Positions 16,601 through 24,203 of a stretch of DNA of 37,342 bases are shown in pieces. The stretch's first letter is position 1. Every line of letters starts with the position of its first letter. The notes under the pieces were generated by a model that was not told the DNA's origin, ran no database searches, and saw nothing but the letters and a program-made list of their open reading frames with translations. Made by a program: the position numbers and the translations under genes. The DNA is from a bacterium. GTDB lineage: Bacteria > T1Sed10-126. The stretch spans positions 1 to 37,342 of the forward strand of contig PWHN01000062.1 of NCBI GenBank assembly GCA_003554945.1, written 5' to 3'.

Positions 16601-18355
16601 ATGCATCCATGGGATATGAACGAAGAAGAGGCCCGTATGTTACAGGAAGAACTGGCGGAAGATTGCATTCTTGACGGCAAACCGGAGGTTGAACTGGTAG
16701 CCGGTTTGGACGTGGCATTCTATCCTGATAGCCGCATTTGTATCGCATCAGCGGTCAGTTATTCAATAACTAACCGGAGAGTCTACGAGCAGGTTGTAAA
16801 AATATCTGAACTGAATTTCCCCTATATTTCCGGTTTGCTGGCTTTCAGAGAAGCCCCACCGATGATCGAGGCGGCTATGTGCTTAAAGGCCAAACCAGAT
16901 TGTTATCTCGTTGATGGCCACGGCTATGCCCATCCGCGTCGGATGGGGCTGGCCTCTCATATTGGATTGTTTTTAGACACGCCAACTATTGGTTGTGCCA
17001 AAAATATTCTCGTTGGGGAATACGACGAACCGGCGGAACAGATTGGTTCTAATACTCAAATATGGGATGGAGAACCAGTTGGTTACGCCGTTAGATCGAT
17101 GGAAGAGGCCGCACCAATTTTTCTTTCACCGGGGCACATGATCTCTAATGAATACGTTCCCGAGGTTGTAAAACCTCTTCTGACAGAAAAATCTCGTATG
17201 CCTGAACCTCTACGGCTGGCCGATTATACCGCTGGAGTTGAGCGTTCAAAAATCGAAGGTCTTGTCAAACCTTTCACAGAACAGGAAACTGAAGTTTTTC
17301 TGCTGGGCGGCACCATCCGGGACCTGCTAACTGGCAAACAGCCTGACGACTATGATCTAATGGTTACTGATTTTGACAATCAAATCCAAAAGAATCTACA
17401 GGACGAGTTTGGCGGAAACTGGTTTACCCTGGACGAAGAAAGACAGATGTATCGCCTGCCGGGAGAAGAAGTTCAAATTGACGTCACAGTAGTAGGTGAA
17501 CAGGAAGTTGTGGATGATTTAGAAAGACGTGATTTTACCATTAACAGCATTGCTCTTGACATGGTTCGCGAGTCCTGGGTTGACCCAGTTGGGGGGCGAT
17601 CTGATGCTGAACAGCGAATACTTCGTTTAACTTCGGACGACTCACTTGATGAAGATCCCCTGCGGTTACTCAGAGCATATCGTCTTGCTGCCGATCATAA
17701 CCTGATTTTTGCAGATGAGCTTCAACAAAAAATTGGCGCCACCGTAGGAAAGCTGCAGGAGGTAAGCCGGGAACGAATAACCGAAGAACTTCTACGGCTT
17801 GCTGATCGCCCCGACTCTGCTGATTGGTTTCAGAAAATGTATGACGATGGTCTCATATCCGGCTGCTCCTTTTTTAGAAGCGAGGCAATTGCAGAGATAA
17901 GACTAATAGAGCACTGGCGGCCGGCGCTAAAAAACTATCCGACCCTGAATGTTCGGGAGTATCACGGGGGATATGAAACTATGGCCTGCTTTAAAACTGC
18001 TCGCTTAATCAGGCAGGATGAACTGGATTCCTGGCCGCTTCACCGCCAGATCAAACAACTGGCTCGCGGCAGCTACTCAGGTATGGAAGCAACAACTCCA
18101 GAGTTGCCTGTGTTGAAGTCTAACCATTTCAATTTAATGGGACGCCTGTTTGGCCGTGGCCTCTGGGAACGTTGGAAACGTGATCGGATGTTGAGAGCGA
18201 TAATTGAACTGGAAGAGTTTATTGAAAAACGTGAACAGGAGGAGCGAGAAATTGTAGAGGAGCATCGAGAGGACGGAAACATAGGTGAAGCTAAGGAACA
18301 GAGATTTGCGGAAGTCTTGCCCCAATACTGGGAGCAGACCGTAGGTAAATTGTAA
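16601..18355 (+). CDS. Endonuclease V - CCA-adding enzyme fusion
   Basis: One uninterrupted 584-aa frame with two enzymes. Residues 1-212 are endonuclease V: 'VAGLDVAF' (D37), 'FPYISGLLAFREAP' (E84, with the P-Y wedge) and 'LVDGHGYAHPRRMGLASHIG' (D105) supply the three catalytic acidic residues, and K134 follows in 'GCAK'. Residues 228-584 are a bacterial-type tRNA nucleotidyltransferase: 'LLGGTIRDLLTGKQPDDYDL' (D250, D252), 'VQIDVTV' (D294), 'RRDFTINSIALD' and 'EDPLRLLRAYRLAA'. No HD domain is seen. EndoV cuts next to inosine; the partner builds or repairs tRNA 3' ends, so a joint RNA role is plausible but inferred. ATG follows AGGTGATG. The next gene starts 9 bases downstream. Confidence 0.9.
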   Translation: MHPWDMNEEEARMLQEELAEDCILDGKPEVELVAGLDVAFYPDSRICIASAVSYSITNRRVYEQVVKISELNFPYISGLLAFREAPPMIEAAMCLKAKPDCYLVDGHGYAHPRRMGLASHIGLFLDTPTIGCAKNILVGEYDEPAEQIGSNTQIWDGEPVGYAVRSMEEAAPIFLSPGHMISNEYVPEVVKPLLTEKSRMPEPLRLADYTAGVERSKIEGLVKPFTEQETEVFLLGGTIRDLLTGKQPDDYDLMVTDFDNQIQKNLQDEFGGNWFTLDEERQMYRLPGEEVQIDVTVVGEQEVVDDLERRDFTINSIALDMVRESWVDPVGGRSDAEQRILRLTSDDSLDEDPLRLLRAYRLAADHNLIFADELQQKIGATVGKLQEVSRERITEELLRLADRPDSADWFQKMYDDGLISGCSFFRSEAIAEIRLIEHWRPALKNYPTLNVREYHGGYETMACFKTARLIRQDELDSWPLHRQIKQLARGSYSGMEATTPELPVLKSNHFNLMGRLFGRGLWERWKRDRMLRAIIELEEFIEKREQEEREIVEEHREDGNIGEAKEQRFAEVLPQYWEQTVGKL

Positions 18356-18364
18356 AACAGGCCT

Positions 18365-18700
18365 ATGAATTGGCGTTTTGTTGTTGACTGGGTGCCGGTT
18401 ATAACAATTCCAATTTTTATCACACTTTTTTTGTTTTTTTACCTTGCACTGACAAAATATGAACTGCCTCTTCCGCAATCCGGCAAACAAAATCAAACAG
18501 CCCCCGGACTTAATAAGGTCACTCTGTTTTTCCCAATCATTTTTACTTTTGTTTCCAGTTTTACGATTGTCTTGTTACCTCTTACCACGCCTGATATTGA
18601 GGCCGTCTATAATCAGTATTTACTTTTGCTTATCGCCGGTCTTATATTCTTTGTCGGTCTTTTGCTAACCAGCCAGGTGGTGACGGAAAAATGGAAGTAG
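18365..18700 (+). CDS. Small 3-TM protein in the NuoA position
   Basis: 111 aa, three hydrophobic helices (about residues 10-30, 52-72, 84-102) with a polar loop between the first two. This is the size, topology and gene position of NuoA (ND3), but the NuoA marks, the Cys in the first loop (YECG) and the FDxE in helix 2, are absent, so homology is only suggested. It overlaps the next gene by 10 bases and is 9 bases after the EndoV-CCA gene. Confidence 0.6.
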   Translation: MNWRFVVDWVPVITIPIFITLFLFFYLALTKYELPLPQSGKQNQTAPGLNKVTLFFPIIFTFVSSFTIVLLPLTTPDIEAVYNQYLLLLIAGLIFFVGLLLTSQVVTEKWK

Positions 18701-19191
18701 AAATTGCCAATTTCATCAAAAATAGACTGGAACCGAACGACCCGTTAAAGGTCATCCGGCGGGAACAAGGAAACCAACTTAAAGTAATACTGCCGGCTCA
18801 ACGGTTGAATCGTGTCTGCAGGGCGTTAAAAGATACTGAGCCGTATTATTTTCTTCATCTTAGCGATATAACGGCAGAACCATTAAACAGAAAATCTGAC
18901 AAAAGAACTCATGAGGTAATATGGCACCTCTATTCACATAAACTTAACTATAGGTTAAACCTCGCGGTAAGTTTAAAAGAAAGGAAATGCTTTCCCGACC
19001 TGTCAACTATCTGGCCATCCGCCGGCTGGCTCCAGCAGCGCTGTTTTGAATTATACGAAGCAAAATTTTCCGAAAATATCGATGAACGGCAATCTGTTTA
19101 TCCCTCCAGTTTTTCCTCTCAGTTCAAAAAATTCAACTCACAGGTTGACACAGGCGGGGAATCGGATGACCGGGTGGAGCAGATAAAATGA
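18691..19191 (+). CDS. NuoC-like (30-kDa) subunit
   Basis: 166 aa related to the 30-kDa hydrophilic subunit of complex I. The recognisable block is 'YYFLHLSDITAEP' followed by 'VIWHLYSHKLNYRLNLAVSL' and 'FPDLSTIWPSAGWLQQRCFE'. In normal NuoC this last part reads W-x-E-R-E-x-x-D, so it is diverged here, and the usual C-terminal LRRIL...HPLRKDYP is replaced by an unrelated polar tail. It overlaps the NuoD-like gene by 4 bases (ATGA). No nuoB lies before it, unlike standard order A-B-C-D. Confidence 0.75.
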   Translation: MEVEIANFIKNRLEPNDPLKVIRREQGNQLKVILPAQRLNRVCRALKDTEPYYFLHLSDITAEPLNRKSDKRTHEVIWHLYSHKLNYRLNLAVSLKERKCFPDLSTIWPSAGWLQQRCFELYEAKFSENIDERQSVYPSSFSSQFKKFNSQVDTGGESDDRVEQIK

Positions 19192-20315
19192 TTACCGCCT
19201 GGCCCACCGGTTTACGTGAAATTGATCTCCTACCGCCGGAATACCAGCCGTCCGGTTTTTATCCGGTCGGTGAGCTGGAAGTGGGGGAGACAGGCATTAG
19301 CCGATTTATTCCACGGCTTCGGCACGGAAAACAGGGAGGCAAATTTTCTATTCACCTGGTTAATTATCGACTGCAGGAGCGTCGGCTTCTATTTGCTATC
19401 GCAGTTGAAAAAATCTTAGAGTTTAAAGGACCTAACCCGCTAATCAGGATTATGCGGTGTATGGTCGCAGAGTTGTTACGTATAATAGGGCATCTTAATT
19501 GTCTCGCTCTTGCTGGCCACAGTGTAGGTGCTTTCAGGGTGGCCAGCGAAATAGGTAGAGATGCGCGATTAATACACGGTTGCTTACATGAGATGATTAC
19601 CGGGGGGAACGGTCAGAATTTTATTGTGCCAGGCGGTTTTAACGGGGACATAGATTCTTCTTTTTTTGACTCTGCCGATGAGGTTTTGACTATTTTGAAA
19701 AATCGCTTGAGCTATTATAAAAAAAATCTTATCAATGATTCATTCTTCATAGCTCGAACTCGCGGTGAAGGAGAGATTGATATCGAAACAGCCCTTGATT
19801 GGGGAGTTACGGGTCCCACTTTAAGAGCAGCCGGGGTTCGGAGAGATTTAAGAAAAGATAACCCACACAGTGCCTACGAAGAAATTAAGTTCCGTATTCC
19901 TATAGGTAAGAACGGTGACATTTACGATAGATTTCGTATTCGATTCCTGGAATTGAAACAATCAATCAACATATTCAAGCAAATAACTCGCGTTGTTTCC
20001 GGACACGATTACTCTGCTGATGATTTGCTCTTATTGTCGCCGGGAAAAATTAAGATTAATTCGCAGTCGCATTTATTTGGAAGACGCATAGTTCTTGCTG
20101 GAGAAAAATATGACACCGTGGATGAGGAACTTTACTGCTCTATGGAGTCAGCCTCTGGAGAGCTGGGCTGTTACGTCAGGGTCTTAGAAAATAATTATAT
20201 AGAGGCGCAACTTCGTGAACCGGGATTTGTAAACTTTCAAAGTTTACGGCGATTTGCCCAAAAAGTAAGACCTGAAGACCTGTCACTGCTGACCGCCAGC
20301 CTGGGGTTGTTTTGA
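19188..20315 (+). CDS. NuoD-like (49-kDa) subunit, quinone-site motif lost
   Basis: 375 aa homologous to NuoD. Strong family blocks: 'AIAVEKILEF', 'RTRGEGEIDIETALDWGVTG', 'LRAAGVRRDLRKDNPHSAYE', 'PIGKNGDIYDRF' and 'SASGELGCYV' then 'PGFVNFQSL'. The N-terminal GPxHPxxHG loop, whose His binds quinone, is absent, and no CxxC pairs are present at either end, so it is not a [NiFe]-hydrogenase large subunit. The C-terminus stops at 'LLTASLGLF', short of the usual DxVxGxxDR end. Overlaps nuoC by ATGA and the next gene starts directly after its stop. Confidence 0.88.
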   Translation: MITAWPTGLREIDLLPPEYQPSGFYPVGELEVGETGISRFIPRLRHGKQGGKFSIHLVNYRLQERRLLFAIAVEKILEFKGPNPLIRIMRCMVAELLRIIGHLNCLALAGHSVGAFRVASEIGRDARLIHGCLHEMITGGNGQNFIVPGGFNGDIDSSFFDSADEVLTILKNRLSYYKKNLINDSFFIARTRGEGEIDIETALDWGVTGPTLRAAGVRRDLRKDNPHSAYEEIKFRIPIGKNGDIYDRFRIRFLELKQSINIFKQITRVVSGHDYSADDLLLLSPGKIKINSQSHLFGRRIVLAGEKYDTVDEELYCSMESASGELGCYVRVLENNYIEAQLREPGFVNFQSLRRFAQKVRPEDLSLLTASLGLF

Positions 20316-21356
20316 TTGTATTACTGGAGTTTATGGTTGGCTATTACTTTTTTGCATACTCTTTTTTACTTTTCAATCGTAATAATTGCCGTTATTTTAT
20401 TGATTAATCTAGAGCGATACATCATTAATAGTGGTTCCACATTTACCACCCAAACTTTTTCTAACCGCGACGTCGTCTCAAAACCAACGCCATATTTTAC
20501 CGCATTCAAAGTTGCTCTACTTGCCACCTGTTTTTCGGTTCTTCCCCTGGGGGATTATAGTCTGGCTATTACAGAACTACACCCTGACCTGGTTAATTTT
20601 CAGGTGCTGGCGATTGCCTCGCCCGAGCAGGGGCTGTTGGTTCCCTTTGTCGTCGGTTTTTTTTATCTGCTTGCCAAATCAATGTCTGATTGTTTTTCAA
20701 ACAACCGGGACCGGCGATCGGTAATTTTCAACATCAGTATTGGGCTTCTATTTTTTGTTTTGTTTCTTGGATTATTTGCCACTAACTATACGACCAGTTT
20801 TCAAGAAGCAGTCACAGACCAGGCTGAACTGGGCTGGACAATCTATAATCAACCGGTTGGGGCTTTTCTCTTTCTCATCTCACTTTATATAATAATTCCA
20901 CTGCCGGGAACAATAAGTCAAAAAAACGATCTCCAGCAGACGTTCGTTCGAGGAGGGCTGATATTATTTCTTTCAGCGGTCTTTGTAAACTTGTACTTTG
21001 GAGGCTGGGTGTCACCATTTGAAAACTATAATTTTGCGCAAACCCTTTTTGACAGCCCTCTTGTCAATTCATTTCGTTCCTTAGTATGGTTTGGTCTCAA
21101 AACATTTTTGTTAATTTACTTATTATTTCAGCTTAAATTATTTCTGCCTAAATTACGATTTGACCAGCTTCTGCGAGGTATCTGGGGAGTTTTGATACCC
21201 ATCTCAGTAATTAATTATTTTATTACCGTCATTAGCTCAATCTATATTAAACCGGGGAGTAGTCAGTGGATATTTATACAGTCCGGCTGGCTAATAATTT
21301 TTTTAATTATTTTCTGGCGTCTGACCCCCCCAAAACAGGTTCATACGACGGAATAA
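20316..21356 (+). CDS. NuoH-like (ND1) membrane subunit, diverged
   Basis: 346 aa with about eight hydrophobic helices. Family traces are 'YNQPVGAFLFLISLY', 'LYFGGWVSPFENYN', 'WFGLKTFLLIYLLF' and 'LPKLRFDQLLRGIWGVLIPI'. The acidic quinone-chamber loop of NuoH (AExNRxPFDLPEAE) is replaced by 'IIIPLPGTISQKNDLQ', and the GWxSNxKY stretch is also lost. NuoH normally joins the membrane arm to NuoB/D. Start taken as TTG at 20316, right after the nuoD stop; the ribosome binding site is weak, so the start is uncertain. Confidence 0.82.
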   Translation: MYYWSLWLAITFLHTLFYFSIVIIAVILLINLERYIINSGSTFTTQTFSNRDVVSKPTPYFTAFKVALLATCFSVLPLGDYSLAITELHPDLVNFQVLAIASPEQGLLVPFVVGFFYLLAKSMSDCFSNNRDRRSVIFNISIGLLFFVLFLGLFATNYTTSFQEAVTDQAELGWTIYNQPVGAFLFLISLYIIIPLPGTISQKNDLQQTFVRGGLILFLSAVFVNLYFGGWVSPFENYNFAQTLFDSPLVNSFRSLVWFGLKTFLLIYLLFQLKLFLPKLRFDQLLRGIWGVLIPISVINYFITVISSIYIKPGSSQWIFIQSGWLIIFLIIFWRLTPPKQVHTTE

Positions 21357-21379
21357 AATAAAAGGAGATTAGCAAGTCT

Positions 21380-21892
21380 ATGGAGCATTTCATCTTCTTT
21401 TTTATGGCTTTGTTCGCTATTGCAAATGCCATCGCGCTGATTTTTGTACGTCGAGTTATAAACGGGATATGGATTTTTAGCTTTATCTGCTCGTTACTGG
21501 CCGCCATGATTTTCCTGCTTGGCGAGACATTTTTGGCTCTTTTTTATCTTGGTTTTTTTGGCCTTAATTCGCTGGTTATCTTCTATTTGTTCTTGCTTGC
21601 TGCCCCCGATGGAATAGAGAAGGAAAGCGCCAGCCGTCGTCTGAAAAATTATTTGCACGGTTTAGTTATATGGCTTCCACTGCTGCTGATTACGTTAGTT
21701 ATTTTTGTACCGTTCGCCGAAGTAACACTGTTGCCTGGAGATTTTTCTCTGGAGCTGCTCGGCGGCGAGCCAATCCATTACCTGGGCAAGGTAATCTCTA
21801 CGGGTTATCCGTTTGTCTTTACTGGTATAATGGTATTTGTGTTAACTTCGTTTGTCGGCGGAATCATTCTAAATAGTTTACAGGAGACATAA
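21380..21892 (+). CDS. NuoJ-like (ND6) membrane subunit
   Basis: 170 aa with five hydrophobic helices. 'FLALFYLGFFGLNSLVIFYLF' (about residues 52-72) matches the NuoJ TM3 region that carries the pi-bulge, with the usual YAGA changed to FFGL. The gene is preceded by AAAGGAGA and starts with ATG at 21380, 23 bases after the previous stop. No nuoI lies between the H and J genes, where it sits in standard operons. Confidence 0.78.
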   Translation: MEHFIFFFMALFAIANAIALIFVRRVINGIWIFSFICSLLAAMIFLLGETFLALFYLGFFGLNSLVIFYLFLLAAPDGIEKESASRRLKNYLHGLVIWLPLLLITLVIFVPFAEVTLLPGDFSLELLGGEPIHYLGKVISTGYPFVFTGIMVFVLTSFVGGIILNSLQET

Positions 21893-21893
21893 G

Positions 21894-22187
21894 ATGCTAA
21901 TCTATTATTTGCTTCTTGGGCTGATTATTTTTTGTCTCGGGATATACGGTTTAATTAGCATAAGAAATCCCTGGTACCGACCGCAATTTATCCTTCTCAT
22001 GCAGTCAGCGGCACTGTTTATTGTGCTTGCGCTCGGTCATTTTCTTAGCCTATCCAACTACCAGGTATTTTTTTTCTTTTTAGCTTTGATTTTTGTAAGT
22101 CAGTTTCTCCTCCTGACACTCCTTACTTTTTGGCGGCAGAAAAATATTCAAGAAGGTGAAGAGGATAGGGGAACTTTAAAATGGTAA
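21894..22187 (+). CDS. NuoK-like (ND4L) membrane subunit without the two Glu
   Basis: 97 aa, three helices, the usual size of NuoK. The pattern 'FCLGIYGLISIRNPW' matches the first helix and loop. The two membrane glutamates of NuoK (E36 and E72 in E. coli) fall on L34 and about V68/S69 here, so both are lost. It starts 1 base after nuoJ and overlaps the nuoL-like gene by 7 bases. Confidence 0.75.
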   Translation: MLIYYLLLGLIIFCLGIYGLISIRNPWYRPQFILLMQSAALFIVLALGHFLSLSNYQVFFFFLALIFVSQFLLLTLLTFWRQKNIQEGEEDRGTLKW

Positions 22188-23983
22188 ATACAAGCACGAC
22201 AGCACTTTTTTTGGGCATTATATTTTTCTTATATCTGGGGGCGATCTTTGGTCGTTTCCAGCTTTGGCGGCGGAAGAAAAAAGGGTTAAAGGAAACCATA
22301 TTTCCGATAATTTACTTTCTTGCCGCCGTTGCTTCCATCTGGCTGCAGATAACTTTTCAGCACCCGGTTGTCTGGGAGCTTTACGAATTTTTTAGTGCTG
22401 GACAAATCAATTTCAGACTTACTCTGTATTTAGACGAACTTGCCGTCTTATTTGTTCTTGTTATGACATGTTTACGGTTTTTAGTCTTTCTTTTTCCCCG
22501 TGAAAAAAATCGGCATACCGACCATATTTTAATCGACGCCTTGCTAATTTCCGGTCTATTTTTTTTTCTGGCGGGAGATTTAATTTTATTGCTTGTCGGA
22601 TGGTCTTTAATTTCACTGGTTGTTCTATTCCTTAATCGCAAAAATGTTGAGCAACTGGCGATTGATAATCGAATACGTAACCTCTTTTTGTTAAATAGAT
22701 TAAGCGACTTTATCCTGATGACCGGTACAGTATTATTTTTCATTGAAACCGAATCAACCGTTCCTGTATTGCCTGGAAATAGACCGGTTGAATTCAGTTC
22801 CTTAATCCCGCTCTTTTTCGGCGCTGCTGCTGTAATTCGCACTGGTCTTTTTCCTTTTACCAACTGGTTTAAAACGGTTTTTGAACCAGAAATTTCATTA
22901 AATGCTTTTATAAGCTCTATTTTACCGCTACCCGCCGGACTTTACCTGATTGCTCGCTACCGTTTTTTGTTCGAACAATCTCTCCTGGCAATAAGTTTGC
23001 TTTTATTTTTTATCGTTATTACTCTGTTATACGCAGTTCTGGAGAGTTTTTTTAGTGAAAAATTAAATCAAATTATTTTTTATCTTTCCACCGCTCAAAT
23101 ATCCATCAGCCTGATTTTCACTCTTTTTGGTTATTATCGAGCAGCGATCTTTTATTTTATTCTACAAACTACCGGAAGATTGCTTGCCTTAGCCGGTGGA
23201 ACGATGTTGACTAATGGCAAAGAGAAGAGGGGGGACTTTCTGGGCCAGGGACAGATATCGCCTTTCGCCGGCTGGTTAGTCTTTTTGGGTCTGTCCAGCG
23301 TAGCCGGTCTACCTCCCCTTGGTGGGTTCTGGGGCAATTACGCTCTGCTTGCCTCTCTGGCAGAACAACCCGGTGGATTTTTACTATTTCCGTTTATTTA
23401 TCTGTTCTTTATTCTGTTTACTTTTTCAGCAGCTCGCGCTGCTTTTGGAATCTTTATGACAAAACCAGAAACAACCAGCCGGGTGAAAGAAAAAAAACTT
23501 TATGATTCAATAGCTGCCTTTATTTTTGCTTTCTTTGTTTTGTTTGGCGGGCTGGCCGCCTACTTGCCGTTTTTCGAGCAGATTAGCATCTTACCGGCAG
23601 CTGGACGAGCTGGACATTTGACGACCTATCTTTTGTTGTTTGTCGTAACATTCTTTACACCGGCACTATTATACAAACGTCTAAGGTATCGAATCTCTCC
23701 TGGGAAAGATTTTGTTCTGGAAATACTGCCGTTTCAAATCCAAGAGGAGAGTCTGGCGCAGACGGCTTCTTCGGGTTGTAAATTATTTTTTAAGAAAAGC
23801 TCTAATCTTGTTAAATTCATTGAAAAAAATTTATTGACACCACTCTGGATGTTGCCTAATTTTATAATTAAGCTTTCTACAGCTTTGATTCGATTTTTCC
23901 ATACCGGGAAAACGGTTCATTACCTCAATTATACGCTTTTGACGTTAGTTGTGATTTTTTTCTTGCTCTATTTTCTTGGATAA
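22181..23983 (+). CDS. NuoL-like (ND5) antiporter-type subunit
   Basis: 600 aa, about 16 helices. Clear family features: the Mrp/NuoL core, 'GLSSVAGLPPLGGFWGNY', and the C-terminal lateral amphipathic helix followed by a last TM ('HYLNYTLLTLVVIFFLLYF'). Aligning by eye with E. coli NuoL, the core charged residues are exchanged: E144 to S142, K229 to R220, H254 to S245, H334/H338 to Y325/Q329, K399 to N386. This is the most distal pump subunit in complex I. ATG overlaps nuoK. Confidence 0.88.
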   Translation: MVNTSTTALFLGIIFFLYLGAIFGRFQLWRRKKKGLKETIFPIIYFLAAVASIWLQITFQHPVVWELYEFFSAGQINFRLTLYLDELAVLFVLVMTCLRFLVFLFPREKNRHTDHILIDALLISGLFFFLAGDLILLLVGWSLISLVVLFLNRKNVEQLAIDNRIRNLFLLNRLSDFILMTGTVLFFIETESTVPVLPGNRPVEFSSLIPLFFGAAAVIRTGLFPFTNWFKTVFEPEISLNAFISSILPLPAGLYLIARYRFLFEQSLLAISLLLFFIVITLLYAVLESFFSEKLNQIIFYLSTAQISISLIFTLFGYYRAAIFYFILQTTGRLLALAGGTMLTNGKEKRGDFLGQGQISPFAGWLVFLGLSSVAGLPPLGGFWGNYALLASLAEQPGGFLLFPFIYLFFILFTFSAARAAFGIFMTKPETTSRVKEKKLYDSIAAFIFAFFVLFGGLAAYLPFFEQISILPAAGRAGHLTTYLLLFVVTFFTPALLYKRLRYRISPGKDFVLEILPFQIQEESLAQTASSGCKLFFKKSSNLVKFIEKNLLTPLWMLPNFIIKLSTALIRFFHTGKTVHYLNYTLLTLVVIFFLLYFLG

Positions 23984-24000
23984 GCCTCATCTAAAAAATC

Positions 24001-24140
24001 TTCCCCCTTGAAAGGGGAAGAGTTAGCCGGATTTCATCATTCCGGCCCCCGAGCCGGAATCCATCTTGAATTTCAAGGGGGAGTTTCCTCCAAAAAGCCC
24101 TCTCCCCGGAGGAAGAGGGCCAGGGGGAGGGGGAAAAATA
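24001..24140. repeat. Palindromic repeat element inside the complex-I-like operon
   Basis: The 220-base gap between the nuoL- and nuoM-like genes contains a composite element: CTTCCCCCTTGAAA (ending near 24013) pairs with TTTCAAGGGGGAG (near 24071-24083), enclosing an ATTCCGG/CCGGAAT hairpin (24039-24060). A second G/C-run unit follows (24084-24140). The same units occur at 2544, 2580, 11985 and 34650. The trailing GAGTAGTTA...AATTTTT is shared with the sequence after the nuoN-like gene near 27170. Confidence 0.75.
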
Positions 24141-24203
24141 AGGTGAGTAGTTATTAATTTTTTACCTGGAAATTTTGCTGTTAAGAGGTGTGCCGTATAA
24201 CCG

